Source of the DNA: Mytilus californianus
Lineage: Eukaryota > Mollusca > Bivalvia > Mytilida > Mytilidae
NCBI RefSeq assembly: GCF_021869535.1
Contig: NW_026262659.1
Span: 2,666,001 to 2,730,000, forward strand
Reading direction: 5' to 3'
Length of the DNA stretch: 64,000 nt
Notes under the pieces: generated by a model
What the model saw: the letters and a program-made list of their open reading frames with translations, nothing else
Database searches by the model: none
What the model was told of the DNA's origin: nothing
Made by a program: the position numbers and the translations under genes
Part shown: positions 55,274 through 64,000 of the stretch, piece after piece
Numbering within the stretch: position 1 is the first letter of the stretch
Layout: the number at the start of each line of letters is the position of its first letter

Positions 55274-56728
55274 TAAGGCTGCTAACAATATCATTATTGT
55301 TTGACATAAATTTTACATTGATGTTCTACAAAAGGAAATCACAAATTCACCAACGTTCCAACTGACTCCATTTTCGGAAAATTACATCTGTAACAAACTG
55401 TAACAAACATAAACTTTAAGCTACCTTTTTACAAGCAGAACCAAATACAATGAAATTTCCAACTATGTACTGGCTTCCAAAGCTGCACAAACCTCCTTAC
55501 AAATATAGATTTATTTCGTCTTCAAGCCATTGTTTCACTACCAAACTATCTATGTTACTTACTAGTACACTTGGTACAATCAAAAATCTGGTAATAAATT
55601 GTTCAAATAAGGCCTTTTAAAATAGTGGAATTAATTAATTTTGGAGTGTCAAAAATTCGTTGGAAGTACTTAATAAATTACATGCTTATATTGGTGATTT
55701 CGAATCTGTTCAAAGTTTTGATTTTTCTACCCTATATACCACGTTGCCTCATAATCTTCACACATCTGATTAAATGGGCATTTAAAAGTCGGAATGCGAA
55801 TATATATGTTCAAACTCTTTTAGGTCATTTTTAAGTAACAACAAACAAAAGACCTGCATTGATACTAAAACTGCCTTTGAATTTTTACTAGATAACATTT
55901 TTGTTCGCTATGGAGTTTCCGTATATCGTCAGGTTATTTGAATTCACATGGGGACTAACTGTGCACCACTTATTGTGGATCTGTTTCTGTATTGTTATGA
56001 GTTACAATTTATGACTAAAATCAGCAAAGACCAATCGAAACAACATCTGATTCAAAAATTTAATAACACGTTTGGTTATTTATATGATATACTGGCTCTC
56101 AATAATGACGACTTCAGTATGCACACTAAAGAGATTTATCCTGCCGAACTTACTTGAAATAAAGCTAATACTAACAATGAACACTGCCCTTTTCCTGGAT
56201 CTCGATATATTTATCTTTAACGGGAAGCTTAATACCAAAATGTATGATAAAAGAGATGATTTTTCATTTCCTATTGTTAATTATCCCTTTTTAGATGGTG
56301 ACGTTCCCTTGTCGCCATCTTAAGGTGTTAATATATCTCAACTTGTTCGATTCGCTCGAGTATGTAACAACGTATTTGATTTCAACGAAAGAAATCTCTG
56401 TATTACTGAAAAATTATTACACCAGGGTTTTCGATATCACAAACTGGTCAAAACATTTACTAAATTTTATCATCGGTACAAGGACATCATTCGTAAATAT
56501 AAATCAACATGCAGACATCTTATACGTTCAGGTATTTCACATCCAATATTTTATGGTAATATTCTTTACAAAGCACAAAAATGTCGGCATTCACCTCAAA
56601 AGCTAACCAAACCTTTAAACAGACTTTTTAGGAAAGGATATAGTTACAATACTGTTGCCAAGTCATTAAGGATTGCATATTTTGGTATTAATATTGATTC
56701 ACTCATAGGGTCTTTGCATCGGAAATAA
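55274..56728 (+). pseudogene. Naiad reverse transcriptase, decayed
   Basis: It begins VPTDKAANNIIIV, then TGA at 55,302-55,304, then HKFYIDVL. The relative at 47.9 kb has FICKNHYLECL, so this TGA also sits at a Cys. Then come PTMYWLPKLHKPPYKYRF, GDFESVQSFDFSTLYTTLP (first catalytic Asp), MGTNCAPLIVDLFLYCYE, NNTFGYLYDILALNND (YLDD changed to YLYD, so a catalytic Asp is lost) and KLTKPLNRLFRKGYSYN to a TAA at 56,726-56,728. Other stops (TAA at 55,618 and 55,639 region, TGA for Gly before IHMGTN, TGA for Leu before NKAN) are plain decay. Enzymatically dead. Confidence 0.85.
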
Positions 56729-56779
56729 ACACATTTATTCTAAAACCAGTTGTTGGCATGATACGGGTTATGTTCATCT

Positions 56780-56844
56780 CATATATTTTATGATGGTATG
56801 ATACTAAACCCCTAACGGGAGGGATTGTACTTGATTTTCATATG
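56780..56844 (+). other. SECIS-like element in the Naiad 3' UTR
   Basis: Helix I CATAT/ATATG (56,780-56,784 with 56,840-56,844), U-rich internal loop, 5' core ATGA (56,790-56,793), stem GGTATGATACT (56,795-56,805) pairing with GGGATTGTACT (56,821-56,831) at ten of eleven positions counting G-U, unpaired AAA (56,806-56,808), apical mini-stem CCC/GGG, and 3' core TGAT (56,832-56,835). Twelve nucleotides separate ATGA from AAA, as in eukaryotic type 2 SECIS elements. It lies about 50 nt after the stop codon. Confidence 0.8.
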
Positions 56845-57079
56845 ATGAAGTTATAATCTTTAAATCAGTTTGATTGAGGTCTGGAGCTGGCATGTCAGTA
56901 ACTGCTAGTAGTCCTTTGTTCATTTATGTATCATTGTCATTTTGTTTTGTTTCTTTTGTTACCTATTCTGACATCGGACTCGGACTTCTTTTAAACTGAG
57001 TTTTACTGTGCGTATTGCTATGCGTTTCTTTATTCTTCATTGGCTAGAAGTATAGGGGGAGGGTTGAGATCTCACAAAA

Positions 57080-57370
57080 CATGTTTAACCCCGCCGCATT
57101 TTTGCACCTGTCCCAAGTCAGGAGCCTCTGGCATTTGTTAGTTTTGTATGTTTTTCAATTTTAGTTCATTTATATGTTTTGGAGTTTAAGGTGACGTCCA
57201 TTTTCACTGAACTAGTACACAATTTTATTAAGGGGCCAGCTGAGGATCACCTCCGGGTGCGGAATTTTTTTCGCTGCGTTGAAGACCTATTGGTGGCTTT
57301 CGGTTGTTGTGTGCTCTTTGGTCGGGTTGTTGTCTCTTTGACATTTTCCCCATTTCCATTCTCAATTTTA
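57080..57370 (+). repeat. Repeat K at the 3' end of the Naiad element
   Basis: ACATGTTTAACCCCGCCGC to CATTCTCAATTTTA. It directly continues the Naiad 3' UTR, as the antisense copy at 34.4-34.5 kb also does. Confidence 0.85.
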
Positions 57371-57715
57371 TGGTTGAACATGCTTACACACATATCTTGG
57401 ACATATAAGCATGGTTGAACCTGTTAATAAACATGATCATATTTGGCTTGTGCACAATTAACAATCTTGCATACAATGTTCTGTACTTACTATAGATGTA
57501 TTGTTTTAAAACATCTAACATAGATTTAATTCTGGTTCATTTGATACTTTCCAATGAATCTTTTTGTTTTTAAAATTATCTTACTATTTTTTTGTTATCA
57601 AATTGTTTATTTCAATAATTGCTGAAATTTATTTCTCAAAATTTTTAAAATATTCATTTTTTTTTCTTCTTTTCTGAGACATAATGTCCTTTGTATATTG
57701 AAACAGATATTATGT
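57371..57715. other. Spacer, nothing recognised
   Basis: A+T-rich, ending in a TA run at about 57,715-57,737. Confidence 0.4.
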
Positions 57716-57719
57716 TAAT

Positions 57720-60480
57720 ATATATATATATATATATGTAATTAATATGAAAGTTTACTGTGTCTTCAATGTTGTACGCTGTAATGTACGGCTTATAATG
57801 TCTTTGTCAATACCAAGAGATTTCATTAATTACATTGCTATATTTAGAAAGTCAGTATTAAATGAGCTTTTGACAAAAAAGTGTTCATAGTCTTCTTTTT
57901 CTTTACAATGTTTACAAAGGTTGTACTCAGTAATTTTCCACTTTTTCAAAAGTTCATTACCTGGCAGTATGTAGTGAATAAATTTCCATATGAATATTTT
58001 CAATCTATTATCACTAAGATATTCAAAAAAAAAAAAAAAAAAAAATTGTTTTTGAACTTTTCTCAAATTAGTTTTCCCCACATAAAAAAAAAACTATTTC
58101 ATTTATAACAAATTCCTTTTAGTGTGAAGATTTTTTAAATTTCTGTTGTGCTCAGTAAAGGAGTTATTGTCTTGTACATAATTTTTTATGTCATTTACGA
58201 AATTAACCTTAGTTTTAATACTTAGTACTAAGAGTTGTTTTTCAATTAATTGTTATTGCTTTTTAAACATATATATTTGCTTCATCCAATTTTGTTTATA
58301 TTTAAGTTTAGATAAGATGATAGTTTCAGAGATTTTATCTTCAAAGTTTATGCATTTTCTGGTGAACCTTATATTACAGAACTTGTTTTCTAATTCAAAA
58401 AATGTTTTGAGATATTTTGTATTACCTCCTGTAACACTTATCTAATCTTTAATTAGTTGCTTATAAAAGTAAATATTGTAAATTATTTTCATCAATGTCG
58501 TTTGTTTTCTTTAAATTCTTTTTAAATACAAGAAGATTTTTTCCTAATTTGTTGAAATGAAATTTGGGAATAATTGCTCAATTCTCATTTTTATCTTCAC
58601 TTAATTCTAGAATCCAGCTGATATGCAGTAAATTTGTATGCATCAATGACTGTTATCTAAAGTCCTTTTTCCAAAAATTCATTTGAAAGTAAGGATTTTT
58701 TTTACTTTTTCTCTTTTACCTTTTCAAATAAAATTGTATTCTCAAGTTCTAAAATCTTGCAACATTTCTTTAGGAATTATAGTGTTTGATGCAATATTAA
58801 TATATGTTAAGTTTGGCAAAACAAGTGATTTGATGATAACTATTTTTCCTTTCATAGTAAAATTTCTTTTACTCCAATCAGATGTTATTTGTTGTTTTTA
58901 TTTTGGACATTCTTGTTTATTGTAAACAAAGTAAATCCCAAGGCTTTTGATAGGTGCAGTACACCAATTTATATCTTCAAAATTTTCCCGACAGTAGTTC
59001 AATTTGCCTAGCCATATCCTTTCAGTTTTTGTTTTATTTAATTTTAAACCTACCAAATATTTCTAATAAATTAATTGCTAGAGAGACGTCTTTTAAGATT
59101 GAAGAAATAGAGTAGACTATCATCAGCTAATTGGCAGATTGTAAGAGTATTGCTTTTAAGGTCTAGTTTCATTTCTAGTCCTTTAAAGTTTTTATTTCCC
59201 TTATCTTAAATGCCACAACTTCTACAGCTAAAAACAAATAATAATGATGATAACGTATATCCTTGTCCGATTCCAAGAGATGCCCTGAAACGGGTAGAAA
59301 CCAATCAAATATTGATAATGCATTCTTTAATATCACAGTACATTATCTGAACCCACCTATAATTTTTTTTTAAAGCCTCAAACATGAAGTCCCATTCTAA
59401 TGAGTCAAATGCTTTTGTTAAATCAAGGAATAAAATTGCCCCATCTATTTTAAAAGTATCAGAGTAGTTTATAACATCTTGTATTTGCCGAATTTTAAAC
59501 CAATATACCATTTTTTTATTTTATCCTTTTTGGTAGGTATGTATAATCTTTGGTAGCAGGGTATTTAATCTTTCGGCTAATGCACAAGCAAGACATTTTG
59601 CATCATAGTTTAAAAGAGTAATCGGTCTATAATTGTCTAGTGATAAAGAGTAATTTTTCTTACAGATTAAGAATGTAAGCCAATTTTCTGAGTGTTAGAT
59701 ACCTTTCTTTTTCATAACAGTAATTAAAAGAAGCAGATATAAAAGTTTTAAGTTCCGCAAAGAAAATTTTCTGTAAGATTCCACATTTAATCCATCAAAT
59801 CCAGGAGTTTTATTAGGTTTCATTCAAACAATTGCATCACTTCATTCATCAACAGTTTTTCCCCTTCACAAGTATTTACTTTCACAGTCATTTAATTTCT
59901 CATTTTCCTTGAGGGAATCTAAATACTTCTTTGTTTCTTTTATCTTAGAATTTTTTATAACAATTTGCCTCTAATTCTAATGGTTTGTCTTGATCACTTT
60001 TAACTTGACCCTTATCATCATATTACTGGGATATTGTTTTTTCAACTCTGCCTAGATATTTCCATTCCTGAAAAATATGCTGAATTTTTCTCTCCCACTT
60101 CAACCCATTTTACCCGTGCCCTTATTTGATTAGTGACTTTCCGTTTTGAATTTTCCTCGGAGTTCAGTATTTTTGTGATTTTACTTTTTATTTGATTACA
60201 TTTTATTTTCTCATTATAGAGTTTTCCTATTCCATTTTCTATATTTTAGACTTCCTGTAATAACTTAGTTTTGTTTTTATCATTGCATGTGTCTACTATT
60301 CAATTCCTAAAACTTGCTGATTTGGTCTATTTTATTTTTAGCTTTTGGTTTACAACAGCTGATTGTCTGGCCTCTAACTTCAATTTTGAAATAATCCCAC
60401 AGAATGTCAAGATAAGTTTGTTTTTTTTGCTTTGTTTTTATAATTGTTTATTATTTTCATAATTAATTTAATAAGATATT
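57720..60480 (-). pseudogene. LINE ORF2 (L1-like), antisense and decayed
   Basis: Read minus from about 60,300: linker RARVKWVEVGEKNSAYFSGM, RT motifs DGAILFLDLTKAFDSLEWDF (59,511-59,305, with the first catalytic Asp), a LADDS-type catalytic motif near 59,110, LAINLLEIFGRFKI near 59,050, and the C-terminal zinc segment FIHYILPGNELLKKWKITEY and NLCKHCKEKEDYEHFF (58,081-57,830). A poly-A run of 21 (a poly-T on the minus strand) at 58,025-58,045 interrupts the frame. It is a different LINE lineage from the one at 31-44 kb. No ORF1 or endonuclease was found. Confidence 0.8.
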
Positions 60481-60766
60481 GCCTGTTGGGGAAATTCCAA
60501 AAACTAACTTAAAATTTGAAATTAAGTGATGGGTATTTATTTAACATTGATTGCAACAGATCTTTTCTCATTTTCCCGCTCGGATAATAAGTTGTGTTCG
60601 ACGATTACAGAAAGAGGCGTTGTTATCTGATGCTCTTACCCGAACAGAGCTGGAACGAGCAATTTAATTATGGATAAAATATGCCCAAAAAACAATGGTT
60701 TGGTGATGTGAGATGATTGCAATTAAAGAGAGAAAAAAAAAAACACTTTTAAGTAAGTAAGGAGAT
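60481..60766. other. Spacer, nothing recognised
   Basis: No supported feature. Confidence 0.35.
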
Positions 60767-60850
60767 ATAAGAAGATGTGGTATGAGTGCCAATGAGACAA
60801 CTCTCCGTCCAAGTCAAAATTTATAAAAGTAAACCATTATAGGTCACATT
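60767..60850 (+). repeat. Repeat D, 5' end only
   Basis: AGAAGATGTGGTATGAGTGC through ACAACTCTCCGTCCAAG to CATTATAGGTCA. Confidence 0.8.
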
Positions 60851-60919
60851 TTAGATCAAGTAAGTGTCATAAGATATATTGGTAGAAAATGATCTCAACT
60901 GTAAGAAGGGGCACGAACA

Positions 60920-61395
60920 CCTATAATACTTCTTAAGAAAAACAAAGTAACTGAACGTGTAATTGAAAACATGCACAGAAAATATTTTAATGTTGGTGTA
61001 TTACAAACTTTATCAATAATGCGACAAACCTACTGGACTCCACAAGGATAATATGCAGTGAAAAGAGGTTTGAGAAATACAATCTGCAAGCGTTATGAAG
61101 CTGGACCATATAGATTGTCATTAATGCCTCCACTACCAAAGAAACAATTAAATGAGTCAGTAGAAAATAAAAGGATATGAAGTAAATGTAAATGGGACAA
61201 AATCGCACACAATACATAGAAAAAATAAAAAAATATCAACGAACAGGGCTTTTATTCCTGTTCTTCATCTTGACAGTTGATATAGGGTCTTCAACAATGA
61301 ACGAATCATTTATTGGAGTGGAGTATTATGGACCATTTTTTGTGAACATAGACACTGTTACAAAAATGTATAGGTTTGTTTGTATACATGTTTAG
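60920..61395 (+). pseudogene. BEL/Pao retrotransposon integrase remnant
   Basis: The frame from 60,920 reads PIILLKKNKVTERVIENMH, NVGVLQTLSIMRQTYWTPQG, then after a TAA YAVKRGLRNTICKRYEAGPY and MPPLPKKQLNESV. This is the integrase zinc-binding region typical of BEL/Pao LTR elements. After a gap, ESFIGVEYYGPFFVN and TKMYRFVCIHV (61,297-61,395) match the start of the catalytic core. The second Cys of the usual CxxC is changed and stops are present. No LTR was found. Confidence 0.7.
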
Positions 61396-61763
61396 TGGTA
61401 AGAACCATCAGGAATTAATACAAAAGTTTTATTTCACTTATTTATTTTATGAAATATTATATTGAAAAAGGCTTTTTGCAAATCAAAATTATGGAAATCC
61501 AGTAAGGTTAAAAATAGACAGATTCTAAGGAAAACGATGTGCAAAGCAACCAAATTTTTGTCATTCTTTGTTTCATTTGTCAAGTTCAGTAAGTATGTGA
61601 AGTTTGAAGAAAATCCAAGACCAAGTGTGCCACTTTCCATATGTTAAAGTTTAAATAATTACAAAGAACCAGTATTAATCATAAACTATATACAGAAAAA
61701 AAAATTTCGTTACGAAGTTAAATGTTTGACAACCAATTTAAATATATTTCAAAGAAAGTGTAC
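61396..61763. other. Intron of the ankyrin gene
   Basis: No separate feature. Overlapping frames at 61,434-61,647 on both strands are not convincing. Confidence 0.35.
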
Positions 61764-61913
61764 CTATCCTCAGCTGTGTCTGCTTCATCTATCAGATTAC
61801 AATCTTTCAGTAAAAACTCCACAACTTGTTCTTGGTTATTATTCACTGCTATATGCAGTGCTGTTTCTTTGCCGTTATCTGATATCTTCATATTGTAGCC
61901 TTTCTGGTTGTAT
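61764..61913 (-). CDS. Ankyrin-repeat exon 1 of a minus-strand gene
   Basis: A 150-bp exon lies between an acceptor (ATATTTTTTAAG, AG at 61,915-61,914) and donor GTACAC (61,763 downward, after GAGGATAG). It encodes YNQKGYNMKISDNGKETALH, then IAVNNNQEQVVEFLLKDC and NLIDEADTAED. ETALHIAVNNNQEQVVEFLL is a textbook ankyrin helix pair, a protein-interaction repeat. The exon needs two bases from upstream and leaves AG, which the exon at 50,728-50,806 completes. Upstream exons were not found before the window ends. The frame reads on past the donor, but that part loses the ankyrin pattern, so I end the exon at the donor. Confidence 0.75.
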
Positions 61914-62329
61914 CTTAAAAAATATATCACAAAATCAAGGTGTATAAAACTTAATTTGCTGCTTTTATTAGTTCTCATAATTTGTTATCATTTTATTGAT
62001 TCTAAGCCCGAGTCTTTTGTTGAAGTCTGTTTGTTGCCTGTTGTGGAAGTTACCGTTGGGCTATTGTCTCATTGACAAACACACAAGAACTTGTTAGTTA
62101 CAACACATCTTATCGTTCAAAGATTCAAAAAGATTAGACACAAGCTTTTCAAATTAGAAACATTGTCTCCATATGTTCATATTATTGTTTGTCAGATTAT
62201 AAGTTGGTGCTAGATCCTAAATTCAATGCTTATCTTTAAGTGTAACTATCCTGAAGTACTAATTCGACGTTTTACACAACACATTTTTTTAAAGCGTAGA
62301 TGTCTAAACTCATATATATGAAAGGACCT
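61914..62329. other. Intron, nothing recognised
   Basis: A short piece near 62,000-62,100 (TTGTCTCATTGACAAACACAC) looks repeat-derived. No exon was seen. Confidence 0.35.
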
Positions 62330-62530
62330 GAAATGACGAATGTAAAACAATTCAAACGAAAAAACTAATAATTAATGTACAAAATAATGAACGAAAAACA
62401 AATATGATTCACAGCAACAAACGACAACAACTGAATTAAAGGCTCCTGACTTGGGACAGGCACATACAGAATGTGGCGATGTTAAACTAGTTTGTTGGCG
62501 CCAAACCCGCCCCTAAATCTGGGACAGTAT
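62330..62530 (+). repeat. Repeat D relative, 3' part
   Basis: AATGTAAAACAATTCAAACG, AAAGGCTCCTGACTTGGGAC and AATGTGGCGATGTTAAAC, as in 42,750-42,925. Confidence 0.75.
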
Positions 62531-63756
62531 AAGCAGGTTTTGTATATAATTGATCAACTTCTGTCGTAAATTTGAAATTTAAATCATGATTAGTGCAGCA
62601 ATAGTGGTTTAGGTATATACATCAGAGATCCTCATCAGGCATTTCGGCTTCTGCAAGCAATACAAAATGACCTCAAAGATCAGAAAGTAGCGTTTGACAC
62701 CAATAAACAATTAGTAATTAGTCGATCATAAGACAAGCAGATACCAACAAAAAAAAAACAGGCCAAAGATCATAAGTAAAAGTAAAAAAGTATTTCGACT
62801 ATGATAAAAAAAAAAAACACACAATACAGTCGTAGATATAACAGTTGGGATCAGCTTGAATCTTCTTTTTGGAATTTTCCGAATAATCTGTTATAGAAAC
62901 TGTCTGAACAGTTTTAAAACAGTTCTACCCCACAAGAATTTTAGCATATGTTTTTTTGTCGAAAATAAGCTACGGTAGTTAACCGATGTTCAAATATCAT
63001 AACTCGATTATAAAGATACACATCAAAGTAATAACAAAAACAGAGGGAATCGCATGAACTTTAAATGTATAAGCATCTCCTGCTATGCATACATCATTCG
63101 CTTTTGAAATATACACTCTATCAAATTGTCACAATCGGGAATAGGACACAATCGGTAAAATTACAGATTAGAGGAGTGTACATGCATCTTAATGGGGTAC
63201 CCAACACTATAAAAAAAACTGTCGTTTATTTTGTCTTGTTTTTCTCTCATTGATACACTAGACTTGAATAAACATCTTATAAAAATTTTAAATCAAATAT
63301 GGCATTTTTACATGCTAATATCGGCAAAGCTTTGAATTTTTAGAAATATGGATATAGGGGTATATATGCTAATATTTAAAAAAAATTAACCCTAAATTGA
63401 CAATAGCATAGTTTATAGTGATCACGGAGACGAATTTTAATTCACCGATACCCTTAACTGGTAAGTTTTTATTCTGGATTTAAATTTTTGTCCGAAATAA
63501 AAAAAATGGGGGTGTCAGATTCAGCACCCAAAAGTGAATCAGATGGGTCCAGTATTTGAAGAAGATTTCTTTTTTGATTGAGTCGTTTAATTTAAAAAAA
63601 AAACTAACCATTTGGAGTGCTATATCAGTCTGTTATTCTTGCTAACATTTTAAAAGATTTTACCACTAGATTTTTGTCTATTATAGTTTAAAATATGCCC
63701 CTACCCTCAAATTGGCTCAATGAATAAGAGAAAGATCCATTCTGATAGTACATACT
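62531..63756. other. Intron or spacer
   Basis: No supported feature. A short frame at 63,065-63,253 has no domain. Confidence 0.35.
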
Positions 63757-64000
63757 GGCCATAACTTTTTTGTCTTTTGATCTAGGCCTTAGATATTTGT
63801 CATGTCAAAGTATCATCATGAGGTTAAATGTCTTGTATCATGATGACCTTCATATGACCTTCAAAATTGACCTCAAGGTCAACTTAATGTATTTTTTGCA
63901 AGAAACACGACAAGGCCATAATTTCTTTGTCTTTTGACCTAGGCCTTACATCGTTGGCATGTGGATGTATCATCATGAGGTGGTGTACCCCCGTACAATA
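63757..64000 (+). repeat. Tandem ~157-bp bivalve repeat, runs off the window
   Basis: GGCCATAACTTTTTTGTC at 63,757 recurs as GGCCATAATTTCTTTGTC at 63,914, each followed by CTAGGCCTTA and ATCATCATGAGGT blocks. The intervening part carries GACCTTCATATGACCTTC and TGACCTCAAGGTCAAC half-site clusters. Confidence 0.75.

Larger units (their letters stand above)
53197..57370 (+). mobile_element. Naiad-type Penelope-like retroelement, selenoprotein type
   Basis: Order: repeat-K tail (53,197-53,339), leader (53,340-53,751), GIY-YIG nuclease (53,752-54,522), linker with CxC domain (54,537-55,273), RT (55,274-56,728), SECIS (56,780-56,844), and 3' UTR ending in a second repeat-K tail (57,370). A nuclease ahead of the RT is the permuted order that defines the Naiad and Chlamys clade. 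Confidence 0.85.

Noticed and set aside
56100-56160. TGA before NKAN and TGA before IHMGTN in the Naiad RT as further selenocysteines
   Set aside because: Relatives in the window have Leu and Gly there, not Cys, so these are ordinary point mutations.
62620-62660. Hammerhead core on the minus strand (CTGATGAGG)
   Set aside because: There is no GAAAC downstream and no stem III. It looks like ordinary repeat sequence.
1-64000. tRNA, rRNA or snRNA genes
   Set aside because: I found no A/B-box pairs with cloverleaf arms and no recognisable rRNA or snRNA segment on either strand. A covariance-model scan would be needed to be certain.

Overview
The window looks like nuclear DNA of a bivalve mollusc, most like a marine mussel (Mytilus-type). 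This is inferred from strong A+T richness, tiny exons separated by multi-kilobase introns, spliceosomal GT/AG sites, and several short dispersed repeats that I recognise from bivalve genomes. Nothing prokaryotic is present. I saw no tRNA or rRNA gene and no CRISPR array.

Host genes are sparse and mostly on the minus strand. At 2.08-2.63 kb is the last exon of a single-pass membrane protein with a Tyr-rich tail. At 10.07-10.18 kb is an EGF-like exon that may belong to the same gene. At 25.17-25.42 kb is a decayed receptor-tail exon. Three ankyrin-repeat exons at 61.8, 50.8 and 28.2 kb probably belong to one gene with introns of 11 and 22 kb. The first two join in compatible phase.

The rest is layered mobile DNA: a 2.77-kb TA-flanked inverted-repeat element (4.48-7.25 kb); a canonical Penelope-like element with C-terminal GIY-YIG nuclease (12.7-14.2 kb); a LINE ORF1 (14.5-15.5 kb); a 3.5-kb head-to-tail tandem duplication (15.66-22.68 kb) with an 830-bp inverted-repeat element in each copy; an L1-like LINE (31.4-44.5 kb) split by an antisense Penelope-like copy and by a 6,495-bp long-inverted-repeat element (37,587-44,081); a second LINE ORF2 (57.7-60.5 kb, minus); and a BEL/Pao integrase remnant (60.9-61.4 kb).

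The most notable system is a permuted Penelope-like retroelement of the Naiad type at 53.2-57.4 kb, with the nuclease before the reverse transcriptase. Five in-frame TGA codons fall exactly where related elements in this same window have conserved cysteines. A 65-nt hairpin with the SECIS signature (ATGA, unpaired AAA, TGA) lies about 50 nt after the stop codon. A second SECIS-like hairpin follows another copy at 39.6 kb, and a mutated one follows the antisense copy at 34.8 kb. A cysteine-encoding relative lies at 47.4-48.4 kb. This is strong sequence evidence for a selenoprotein retrotransposon. Multi-selenocysteine Naiads have been described in clams, so the class is known, but this copy and its pairing with Cys-type and decayed relatives deserve a close look.
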